From Lachnospiraceae bacterium (lineage in GTDB: Bacteria > Bacillota > Clostridia > Lachnospirales > Lachnospiraceae), in NCBI GenBank assembly GCA_019420465.1, contig JAHZHB010000028.1, positions 1-10,085 on the forward strand: 10,085 nt of DNA. The letters run 5' to 3'. How positions within the stretch are numbered: position 1 is the stretch's first letter; every line of letters begins with the position of its first letter. Shown here piece by piece: positions 1-5,506 of this stretch. The notes beneath the pieces were generated by a model. It did not search any database. It had not been told where the DNA came from and was given only the letters and a program-made list of their open reading frames with translations. The position numbers and the translations under genes are program-made.

Positions 1-72
1 TTAACGCTCCTGTGTCCTGCACCTGCAGTCGGTCCGCCGGGAGTTTCTCAAAATCGTCCGTCCCCCACACAC
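1..72. other. Short non-coding edge downstream of ridA
   Basis: No gene is recognisable in these 72 bases. On the minus strand there is an AGGAG at 7-11, close to the window edge. It could be the ribosome-binding site of a further minus-strand gene lying just outside the window. No hairpin followed by a T run is visible, so ridA has no clear terminator inside the window. Confidence 0.3.
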
Positions 73-444
73 TTAAACCTCTGCGATAACCTCAACTTCT
101 ACAAGCAGATTCTTCGGCAAAGTCTTCACAGCCACACAAGAACGTGCCGGTTTACCCGTAAAATATTTGCCATACACTTCATTAAATGCTGCAAAATCAC
201 CCATATCCGCAAGGAAACATGTTGTCTTTAACGTCTTCTCATAGCTGCTGCCTGCTGCCTCCAGAATCGCACCCAGATTTTTCATAACCTGCTCTGTCTG
301 TGCTGTGATGTCGCTGCCGACTACCTCACCCGTTGCCGGATCAAGAGCGATCTGTCCTGCTGTAAACAGGATATTGCCGGATACGAATCCCTGAGAATAC
401 GGTCCGATAGCTGCCGGTGCCTTGTCTGTACTGATCTGTTTCAT
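73..444 (-). CDS. ridA: RidA family reactive enamine/imine deaminase
   Basis: A 123-residue protein, the usual length for RidA (YjgF/YER057c/UK114). The family forms cytosolic trimers that hydrolyse reactive enamines and imines released by PLP enzymes such as threonine dehydratase, giving ketoacids and ammonia. The N-terminal APAAIGPYSQG signature (residues 9-19), the TAGQI strand (28-32) and the C-terminal PARSC motif are all present. Arg101 matches the carboxylate-binding Arg105 of the Escherichia coli protein, and the acidic VEVEVIAE tail (115-122) is intact, so the protein should be active. The ATG follows an AGGAGG with good spacing. It lies 94 bases downstream of the second M14-like gene on the same strand and appears to have its own promoter (463-492). 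Part of the pool may be read through from the upstream operon. The link to M14 chemistry is only positional. Confidence 0.95.
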   Translation of the reverse strand: MKQISTDKAPAAIGPYSQGFVSGNILFTAGQIALDPATGEVVGSDITAQTEQVMKNLGAILEAAGSSYEKTLKTTCFLADMGDFAAFNEVYGKYFTGKPARSCVAVKTLPKNLLVEVEVIAEV

Positions 445-462
445 GATGTTACCTCCTCAAAT

Positions 463-492
463 TGTATAAATAGTTTATATCATATCTGTCAA
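463..492 (-). promoter_or_regulatory. Candidate sigma-A promoter of ridA
   Basis: On the minus strand an exact TTGACA (-35, plus-strand 487-492) is followed by TATACA (463-468, 18-base spacer) or, shifted by one base, TTATAC (17-base spacer). It lies just upstream of the AGGAGG of ridA. The -35 sits inside one arm of an inverted repeat (486-516), which suggests regulation. Confidence 0.6.
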
Positions 493-516
493 AGCAGCCT
501 ATAGCAGCTTTAACAG
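486..516 (-). repeat. Inverted repeat overlapping the ridA -35 box
   Basis: The arms are CTGTTAAAGC and GCTTTGACAG read on the minus strand: 10 pairs including one U-G wobble in RNA. Then comes one T-T mismatch, two further GC pairs and the loop TATAG. No T run follows, so it is not a canonical intrinsic terminator. It covers the -35 box of ridA and lies between the M14-like operon and ridA. It could be an operator or an RNA processing or partial termination signal. Confidence 0.5.
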
Positions 517-538
517 CATGGATAGCTGTATCCGACCA

Positions 539-1474
539 TCACGCATGCAGACGCCGGATGATCTCAAACACCAGATCCCTCTGGTTGACCAACGGTTTCT
601 TATGTTCAAAGAAAACCACACCGTCCGTCGGCGAAGCGATCGTCTCCCTGACACTGCCCTCATACGGATCAAGGATCAGCGCCATCGGCTGCCCGTGACT
701 GACCTCATCCCCCGGATGCACCATGGAACGGAAAATCCCGGATGCCTCCGTATGGATCTCCGTCAGCTCATCCTCATGGATCACACTCGCAATATATCCG
801 CCGTGACAGTTGTATTTCAGCACACCCATACGTGTCAGGAAACGAAGAACCGCACTGACCGCCATCTGCGCTGACGCTTCATCGATATTATCTGTATCGT
901 TCGTATAGACAGAAAACGCATTTGTCCCACTGTTCTGCCAGTTATAGTTCAGCGTCGTCGTATCATACGGTTTTGGCTTTCGCAGTACCACATACGGCAG
1001 ACCAAACAGATTGGCCAGACTGGCACTCGAATGCTCCGTCTCCATCATACGCACATGCGGGATAAATTCTCCCGGCATATAAAAGCTGGCAAACTGTATC
1101 CCATAACTGTATCCCCGGATATACTCGAACACACCGGCCGCAATACGCTCTGTCGTACCACCGTCAGCAATCCCGGGAAACTTCCGGTTGATATCTGTAT
1201 TATCCACCGCCCAGAACCTTTTTCCGATATTCATGGCATAGTGATTGACACTCGGAATGATCAGGATCTCATTATTCTGCGTGATATGTCCATGCGCTTC
1301 AAGCTCCTTTAATTTCTGCACCAGAAGCGAACAGACATACAGCTGCTGCACTTCATTTCCCCGCAGGGCACCTACAATACATGCCGCTTTTTCTCCGTAC
1401 CCAAAACGATAGCCTGTGATCTTCAGGTCATCCCGGTAAGGTGCTTTCAGGGAATATAATATTTCTTTTCTCAT
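539..1474 (-). CDS. M14-family succinylglutamate desuccinylase/aspartoacylase-like protein, catalytically degenerate
   Basis: A 311-residue protein with the two-part layout of the AstE/ASPA-like subfamily: an M14 zinc-hydrolase fold (about 25-225) and a C-terminal biotinyl/lipoyl-like beta-sandwich (about 240-308). The motif that normally reads G-x-HG-[ND]-E is here GALRGNE (35-41). The first zinc ligand His is therefore Arg38, while the Glu ligand Glu41 is kept. The second zinc His is absent: the GIQFAS stretch at 125-130 puts Ala129 or Phe128 there. The catalytic Glu aligns with Tyr190. The substrate-side DINRKFPG motif (94-101) is intact. Compared with the neighbouring paralogue, this looks like a pseudoenzyme or the non-catalytic half of a heteromer. 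It starts 7 bases after the stop of that paralogue, with only a weak, distant ribosome-binding site (AGGA within the end of the upstream gene), which suggests translational coupling. Substrate unknown. Confidence 0.85.
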   Translation of the reverse strand: MRKEILYSLKAPYRDDLKITGYRFGYGEKAACIVGALRGNEVQQLYVCSLLVQKLKELEAHGHITQNNEILIIPSVNHYAMNIGKRFWAVDNTDINRKFPGIADGGTTERIAAGVFEYIRGYSYGIQFASFYMPGEFIPHVRMMETEHSSASLANLFGLPYVVLRKPKPYDTTTLNYNWQNSGTNAFSVYTNDTDNIDEASAQMAVSAVLRFLTRMGVLKYNCHGGYIASVIHEDELTEIHTEASGIFRSMVHPGDEVSHGQPMALILDPYEGSVRETIASPTDGVVFFEHKKPLVNQRDLVFEIIRRLHA

Positions 1475-1481
1475 ACCGTTT

Positions 1482-2414
1482 CTATTCGTCCTTTAAAATT
1501 CTGTACATCAATGCTCCGTGATATACGATTGGATACTGCCGCACCGTGATGATTTTTCCGTCACATGGTGCACAGATCGTCTCCTGCACAGTACCGGTCA
1601 GCGCATCCACGATCTCACCGATATGCTGTCCCTTCTGAATATATTCACCTATATCCACCGCCGGCATAAACACGCCGGATGCTTCGGCATTGGCATAGGC
1701 CACATTCTGTGCATAGGCGATATCCGGTTTTCGCACCAGACCGGTTTCTCCCTGCCAGATGCCCTCCTGTTTCATCACGTGCAGGATACCTTCCACGATC
1801 TGATCTCCGTATGTCCGGTCGATCCGCATACCACTGCCCGCTTCGATCGCCAGCGTCGGAATGCCAAACATGTTCAGACTGTACGCCAGCGTCGCTTCCT
1901 TGACCGTCGCACTGGCCGCAATCCATACCAGATCCGCATTGACCATCATCGCATACGGCAAAAGCTTTTCTTCATCCTTAGCCTGCATACGCACCTGTAC
2001 GATCTCTTTCAGAAAAATATCACTGGCATGCACATCGATACAGAGATCCGAACCGATCAGATCATCCATCAGCCTGGCCGCCATATATTCCGTCATATTC
2101 CCCTCTGTGCTGCCGGGGAATATATGATTCATATCAATATCAAACTGTGGCAGACCACGATTGATCGAATCGATTCCCAGCGGATGGATGGCCGGATAGA
2201 TATCCACTATACCGGTAAGCTTTTCCGGTGCCATATGAATCCGGCGCTGTACTTCGTAAAGCACATACATGCCCAGAAGTTCATCCCCGTGGATACCTGT
2301 CACCAGCGATATCCTTTTTTCTCTGCCTGTTTTCTGCTCCGGCTCCAGACGGTTTTTCTGCAGGATAAGCTTTTCATCCACAGGCAGTTCTATCGTTGCA
2401 ATTGTTTCTATCAT
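1482..2414 (-). CDS. M14-family succinylglutamate desuccinylase/aspartoacylase-like zinc hydrolase
   Basis: A 310-residue protein of the AstE/ASPA-like M14 group, whose members remove acyl groups from N-acyl amino acids or related amides. Zinc ligands His42 and Glu45 sit in TGIHGDE (39-45). The third ligand His129 lies in CIDVHAS (125-131), and the general-base Glu191 in LAIEAGSG (188-195). A biotinyl/lipoyl-like domain follows from about residue 240. The usual D-x-NR-x-FPG substrate motif reads DMNHIFPG (94-101): the Arg that normally binds a substrate carboxylate is His97, so the substrate may differ from succinylglutamate or N-acetylaspartate. I chose the ATG at 2414 because GAGGA ends 7 bases upstream. 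An in-frame GTG at 2438 would add 8 residues but has no ribosome-binding site. It is first in an operon with its degenerate paralogue and divergent from a LysR gene, its probable regulator. Confidence 0.9.
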   Translation of the reverse strand: MIETIATIELPVDEKLILQKNRLEPEQKTGREKRISLVTGIHGDELLGMYVLYEVQRRIHMAPEKLTGIVDIYPAIHPLGIDSINRGLPQFDIDMNHIFPGSTEGNMTEYMAARLMDDLIGSDLCIDVHASDIFLKEIVQVRMQAKDEEKLLPYAMMVNADLVWIAASATVKEATLAYSLNMFGIPTLAIEAGSGMRIDRTYGDQIVEGILHVMKQEGIWQGETGLVRKPDIAYAQNVAYANAEASGVFMPAVDIGEYIQKGQHIGEIVDALTGTVQETICAPCDGKIITVRQYPIVYHGALMYRILKDE

Positions 2415-2438
2415 ACATGTGTCCTCATTATTTATCAC

Positions 2439-2457
2439 AATACTTCACTAAAGTATT
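2439..2457. promoter_or_regulatory. Inverted repeat in the leader of the M14-like operon, possible LysR site
   Basis: Perfect 7-base arms (AATACTT and AAGTATT) around a 5-base spacer. It lies between the -10 box of the M14-like operon and its start codon, roughly at +5 to +23. It contains ATAC and GTAT separated by 9 bases, which resembles a LysR-type half-site pair but is two bases wider than the classical spacing. A role in repression by the divergent LysR protein is an inference. Confidence 0.4.
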
Positions 2458-2468
2458 TTTCTTTCCTT

Positions 2469-2497
2469 ATAGTACTAAAAAGCCGCTTGCCTGTCAA
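2469..2497 (-). promoter_or_regulatory. Promoter of the M14-like operon
   Basis: Read on the minus strand: TTGACA (2492-2497), a 17-base spacer, then TACTAT (2469-2474). The -10 region overlaps the small palindrome TAGTACTA (2470-2477). The -35 shares base 2492 with the -35 of the divergent LysR promoter. Confidence 0.65.
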
Positions 2498-2515
2498 CAA
2501 ACAGAATGGTATAAT
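2487..2515 (+). promoter_or_regulatory. Promoter of the LysR gene
   Basis: TTGCCT (2487-2492), a 17-base spacer, then a consensus TATAAT (2510-2515). This is followed by AAGGAG (2528-2533), 11 bases before the ATG. The two divergent -35 boxes touch, so polymerase binding at one probably excludes the other. Confidence 0.7.
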
Positions 2516-2544
2516 AAGTTTATTTATAAGGAGTACTAATAAAA

Positions 2545-3423
2545 ATGGATATTAATTATGAATTATATAAGGTTTTTTATCACGTTGCTATGACGTTAAG
2601 CTTCTCCGAAGCCTCCCGCCAGCTCTATATTTCCCAGTCTGCGGTCAGCCAGTCTGTCAAAACACTGGAAAAGAAGCTTGGCACCCCGCTTTTTGTCCGC
2701 AGTACCAAAAATGTCCAGCTGACCCCCGAAGGTGAGACTCTGCTTCGCCATATCGAACCGGCGATCCAGCTGATCCGTCAGGGCGAGACTAATATTCTGG
2801 AAGCCGGAAATCTCGGCGGTGGCCAGCTTCGGATCGGTGCTACCGACACGATCTGCCGCCACCTTCTGATCCCGTACCTGAACCGTTACCACAAGGCCTA
2901 CCCGAAGGTGCATATCCGCATCATCAACCAGACCTCTTTAAAATGTGTGGATCTGCTGGAGAGCGGACAGGTCGATCTGATTGTGACCAACTACCCTAAT
3001 TCACGCATGGGCAACCGCGAACAGCTGCAGGTCATCAACAAATTCCACGATGTCTTTACTGCCAGCCGTTCCCACTATCCCCAGCTTGAGGGCCGTGAAG
3101 TTTCTTTAAAAGAGATTCAGGAATATCCGATCCTGATGCTCGACCGTCACAGTACGACCAACGAATTTCTCCACCAGATGTTCCGTAAAGAACAGCTGGA
3201 GCTGGTTCCCGAGATCGAGCTGGATTCCAACGATGTTCTGCTTGATCTGGCAACGATCGGTCTTGGCCTGGCTTTTGTACCGGAATACTGCCTGCACGAA
3301 CATGAAGCCCTGTTTCCTATCCGTCTGGCTGAAGACATGCCCGCACGTAAAGTCGTACTTGCCACTGCCGGAAATGTACCGCTCACACAGGCTGCACGCG
3401 AATTTCTGCAGATGTTTGCCTGA
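2545..3423 (+). CDS. LysR family transcriptional regulator
   Basis: A 292-residue protein, full length for a LysR-type regulator. The winged helix-turn-helix is at residues 1-60, with the recognition region FSEASRQLYISQSAVSQSVK (20-39) and the wing LTPEGE. A linker helix (about 60-88) leads into the periplasmic-binding-like effector domain, with GGGQLRIGAT at about 91-100 and the family's GLGLAFVPE near residue 240. The ATG follows AAGGAG. The gene is divergent from the two M14-like genes, with a 130-base intergenic region holding both promoters and a candidate operator. The usual LysR arrangement therefore predicts that it controls that operon and itself. Its inducer is unknown; an N-acyl amino acid or similar substrate of the operon is a guess. 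Confidence 0.95.
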   Translation: MDINYELYKVFYHVAMTLSFSEASRQLYISQSAVSQSVKTLEKKLGTPLFVRSTKNVQLTPEGETLLRHIEPAIQLIRQGETNILEAGNLGGGQLRIGATDTICRHLLIPYLNRYHKAYPKVHIRIINQTSLKCVDLLESGQVDLIVTNYPNSRMGNREQLQVINKFHDVFTASRSHYPQLEGREVSLKEIQEYPILMLDRHSTTNEFLHQMFRKEQLELVPEIELDSNDVLLDLATIGLGLAFVPEYCLHEHEALFPIRLAEDMPARKVVLATAGNVPLTQAAREFLQMFA

Positions 3424-3479
3424 ACCCTTACGATTTTCTCACGGACAGTTCACTTTTTATATTTTTTCAAAAATACCCT

Positions 3480-3507
3480 TTGCAAAATTTTTTCAGTTTT
3501 GTAAAAT
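3480..3507 (+). promoter_or_regulatory. Candidate promoter of the 73-residue protein gene
   Basis: TTGCAA (3480-3485), a 16-base spacer, then TAAAAT (3502-3507) in a very AT-rich stretch 70 bases before the ATG. The AT-rich composition makes chance matches likely. No clear terminator of the LysR gene was found in the same gap. Confidence 0.35.
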
Positions 3508-3577
3508 GTATACAGAGATACTCTATATCATTATCTGCCTGTCCATATACGTCTGACGGCAAAAGGAGGTTTTTACC

Positions 3578-3799
3578 ATGACAGAATATGAAATCATCAC
3601 AGAAAGCACCACACCATGCGGCGGTTCCCGCCATGCTGTACGCGAGATCATCGAAGCCGAGGCTGAAAGTCCTGAAGCCTATGTTAAAGAGCATGGCCGT
3701 TATCCGATCCAGGATATCCTCACTAATGAAAACGGTGATACCGTCATCATTACCGGCGACGAAAATGGCTATATGATCCGTTATACCTTTTCCGCCTGA
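3578..3799 (+). CDS. Small hypothetical protein (73 residues)
   Basis: An intact short gene with a textbook AAGGAGG (3563-3569) 8 bases before its ATG. The 73-residue product is acidic, has no signal peptide or membrane segment, and carries one Cys in a PCGGSRH stretch (13-19). An alternating C-terminal pattern (TVIITGDENGYMIRYTF) suggests a small beta-hairpin or sheet. I do not recognise a named family, though it resembles the short uncharacterised proteins common in Lachnospiraceae. It lies after the LysR gene on the same strand and before a hairpin with a T tail, so it is probably a single-gene transcript. A long minus-strand reading frame across it is a shadow. Function unknown. Confidence 0.8.
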   Translation: MTEYEIITESTTPCGGSRHAVREIIEAEAESPEAYVKEHGRYPIQDILTNENGDTVIITGDENGYMIRYTFSA

Positions 3800-3824
3800 T
3801 CTTTCTTCTGATTTTTTCTCATGT

Positions 3825-3932
3825 AAGCTGCAGTTTATACTTTGCGCATATCCACCTGCCGGATGACCTTTTGTTGTCACCTGCCAAAAGCAGTACAATC
3901 CAGTGCATGACAAAGTATACTGCAGCTTTTTT
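3825..3932 (+). terminator. Large branched hairpin with T tail after the small gene
   Basis: The arms 3825-3844 and 3911-3928 pair over 18 bases, with a two-base bulge on the left arm (AAGCTGCAG + TATACTTTG against CAAAGTATA + CTGCAGCTT). The T run continues to 3932, and then comes a further T-rich stretch. Inside lies a second hairpin (CTTTTG 3868-3873 with CAAAAG 3885-3890), and the word CACCTGCC is repeated directly at 3853 and 3878. The position, 25 bases after the stop of the 73-residue gene, fits an intrinsic terminator. The 66-base interior is unusually long and could instead mark a small RNA or a MITE-like insert. Confidence 0.6.
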
Positions 3933-4076
3933 ATATTTCTCATTTCCGGCAGCAAATTTTCTTTACCGTCGCATTCCTTTTCAGATTTGTCCTGACCTGC
4001 CTGCACCTTATGTTCCTGCCACCCCCGTAACGTATACCACCGTATATATACCCACCCCGGTATCCCCTCCCCCCGC
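3933..4076. other. Pyrimidine-rich intergenic stretch
   Basis: This is the remainder of the 350-base gap between the small gene and the methyltransferase. The plus strand is rich in C and T. Near 4030-4065 it carries GTATAC-like words, including the palindrome GTATATATAC followed by CCACC, with a related TATACCACC just before. These lie upstream of the methyltransferase -35 and might be a regulator site. An open frame runs through from 3871 into the methyltransferase but lacks a start signal and is not counted as coding. Confidence 0.3.
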
Positions 4077-4105
4077 TTGTGGGCTTATCCGTTCTCTGCT
4101 ACAAT
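4077..4105 (+). promoter_or_regulatory. Promoter of the methyltransferase gene
   Basis: TTGTGG (4077-4082), a 17-base spacer, then TACAAT (4100-4105), about 45 bases upstream of the chosen start codon. Its position argues against a start further upstream in the same frame. Confidence 0.6.
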
Positions 4106-4149
4106 ACAGGAATGCTGCAAAAAGTCTTAAAGAATACCGAGGTTATCAT

Positions 4150-4878
4150 ATGGAAAAGATTAAAAATAGAATCGTAACTTACTGGGATGAACGTGCCGAA
4201 GACTTTGCTGCCCTGCGCATCAAAGAGCTTCGCGACGATATCAGCCAGCGCTGGGAAAAAGAGATCTTCAAATACCTGCCAGACAACAAGGATCTGAAGA
4301 TCCTCGACATCGGTACCGGTGCCGGCTACTTTGCTCTCCTGCTGTCACAGATGGGATTTTCTGTCACCGGTATCGACCTGACCGAAAAAATGATCGAGGA
4401 AGCGATAAAAACTGCTAAGGTTCTTGGCAGCAACGCACAGTTTCTGGTCATGGATGCCGAAGAACCGGATTTTCCGGAAGAAAGCTTTGACGTGATCCTG
4501 ACACGTAATCTGACATGGACACTGCCTCATCCGCGAAAGGCCTACAAAGCATGGAAAAAGCTGCTGAAAAAGGGCGGTACCCTTCTAAACTTTGACGCCG
4601 ATTACGGAAAACAGCAGATGAACGCTTCCGCAGGCGAGCTTCCTGCACATCATGCCCATCAGATGATGAGCCAGCAGTTAAAGGATGAATGTGAAAACAT
4701 CAAAGAGAGCCTGCGTATCAGCGAAAACGACCGTCCTGCATGGGATCTCAAGACATTAAAACAGCTTGGCTACCGCGACATCCAGGCAGATACTACCGTT
4801 TCTTCGAGAATTTATCTCGAGCAGGATGAGTTTTATAATCCCGCCCCACTGTTCGCTCTGTTTGCCCGCCGTCCGTAG
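4150..4878 (+). CDS. Class I SAM-dependent methyltransferase
   Basis: A 242-residue cytosolic methyltransferase of the Rossmann-like class I fold. Motif I is LDIGTGAGYF (52-61) and binds SAM. The acidic residue ending the second strand is Asp76 in VTGIDLT, which should bind the ribose hydroxyls. Asp102 in VMDAEEPDFP is the likely adenine-side acid, and the strand SFDVILTRN (112-120) is followed by a typical post-motif KKGGTLLNFD. The N-terminal helix with YWDERAEDF (11-19) resembles small-molecule methyltransferases of the UbiE/BioC-like group. The substrate cannot be read from sequence. I chose the ATG at 4150 because GAGG ends 7 bases upstream and a promoter lies at 4077-4105. The same frame is open for 93 codons upstream, but that part precedes the promoter and is not protein-like. 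Confidence 0.9.
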   Translation: MEKIKNRIVTYWDERAEDFAALRIKELRDDISQRWEKEIFKYLPDNKDLKILDIGTGAGYFALLLSQMGFSVTGIDLTEKMIEEAIKTAKVLGSNAQFLVMDAEEPDFPEESFDVILTRNLTWTLPHPRKAYKAWKKLLKKGGTLLNFDADYGKQQMNASAGELPAHHAHQMMSQQLKDECENIKESLRISENDRPAWDLKTLKQLGYRDIQADTTVSSRIYLEQDEFYNPAPLFALFARRP

Positions 4879-4958
4879 ATGCATTTCGCAGCAAAGCGTT
4901 GCTTTTGCTCTGTCGCTGCTGTACCCGGGGGCCCCGCGCAACCTGCCACTATTATCCA

Positions 4959-4979
4959 TGCAAAGAAAGTCACTTTGCA
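4959..4979. promoter_or_regulatory. Inverted repeat before the truncated LysR gene
   Basis: Perfect 7-base arms TGCAAAG and CTTTGCA around a 7-base spacer, placed just upstream of the AAGGAA ribosome-binding site. The size and symmetry resemble a dimer operator and might be an autoregulatory LysR site. No convincing promoter was found in the 113-base gap, which also contains a GC-rich run at 4923-4938. Confidence 0.4.
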
Positions 4980-4991
4980 GAAAGGAACTCT

Positions 4992-5273
4992 ATGGAAATC
5001 CGACAATTACAATATTATGTGGAAAGTGCCCGTACCCGCTCCTTCAGTCAGGCAGCCCGCAACCTCTACACCAGCCAGCCAAACGTCAGCAAAGCGATCC
5101 AGCAGCTCGAAGAAGAACTTTCCACCCCACTCTTTACCCGCAACAGTACCGGCATCAGCCTTACTGAGGAGGGAAAAATCGTCTATCTGTATGCGGTCAA
5201 CATACTGCAAAATGTTGACCGCATGAATGAACTTCTGGAGGAATCAAAATTGGTCCACTGGACCAATTATTGA
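4992..5273 (+). CDS. Truncated LysR regulator: DNA-binding domain and linker helix only
   Basis: A 93-residue product. Residues 1-60 are a complete LysR winged helix-turn-helix (FSQAARNLYTSQPNVSKAIQ at 18-37, then LSTPLFTRN and LTEEG). They are followed by the linker helix used for dimer contacts (about 62-85). The effector-binding domain, normally about 200 more residues, is missing. Similarity ends around residue 85, and the last residues (KLVHWTNY) are encoded by a perfect 21-bp palindrome. A ribosome-binding site (AGGA, 5 bases before the ATG) is intact. It could be a decayed gene or a stand-alone DNA-binding protein that still dimerises. No convincing effector domain follows in any frame in the 233 bases before the MATE gene. 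A short TPESGFSPDKIV stretch near 5380-5415, in another frame, faintly recalls one. Confidence 0.7.
   Translation: MEIRQLQYYVESARTRSFSQAARNLYTSQPNVSKAIQQLEEELSTPLFTRNSTGISLTEEGKIVYLYAVNILQNVDRMNELLEESKLVHWTNY
5248..5268. repeat. Perfect 21-bp palindrome at the end of the truncated LysR gene
   Basis: Arms of 10 bases (AATTGGTCCA and its exact complement) around a single central C. It sits exactly where LysR similarity stops and 5 bases before the stop triplet's last base. No T run follows. Possible roles are an operator for the MATE gene or for this regulator, or a junction left by a deletion or insertion. Confidence 0.75.
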
Positions 5274-5394
5274 TATGTATGGCAAAGAAAAGCCACTTCG
5301 CTGCAAATCACAAACAGCCTGTGAACTGCCATACGAACTGCCCTCATGAGAGTTTTACTACCACAAAACAGTATTTCTTACTCCAGAATCAGGT

Positions 5395-5422
5395 TTTTCA
5401 CCTGACAAAATTGTGTTATACT
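5395..5422 (+). promoter_or_regulatory. Candidate extended -10 promoter of the MATE gene
   Basis: TG-T-TATACT (5414-5422) matches an extended -10 element, with a weak TTTTCA (5395-5400) 16 bases upstream. It lies about 85 bases before the MATE start codon and downstream of the 21-bp palindrome. Confidence 0.5.
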
Positions 5423-5506
5423 GTGCGGTATGAAACGTACGGACTCCATCTTATATGACCGTATATCCGTGCTTTTTACAAAAACTCCAGGGAAGAAGTG
5501 ATTTTA

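Noticed and set aside
1518..2555. Plus-strand open frame of 345 codons
   Set aside because: It runs antisense to the M14 hydrolase gene, lacks a ribosome-binding site and gives a His/Arg-rich product with no family features.
3467..4006. Minus-strand open frame of 179 codons
   Set aside because: It is antisense to the small gene, which has a far better ribosome-binding site, and it crosses the terminator hairpin. The product looks like no protein family.
3871..4149. N-terminal extension of the methyltransferase frame
   Set aside because: The extra 93 codons precede the promoter and the GAGG at 4139-4142, and encode a Pro-rich, non-conserved stretch.
4885..4938. Terminator after the methyltransferase (GCAGC/GCTGC and AAAGC/GCTTT pairings, then a GC-rich run)
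   Set aside because: The pairings are short and interrupted, and no T run follows.
5274..5458. Short frame and possible remnant of a LysR effector domain after the truncated gene
   Set aside because: A TPESGFSPDKIV stretch in a second frame faintly resembles an effector-domain strand, but it is too short and has no flanking similarity.
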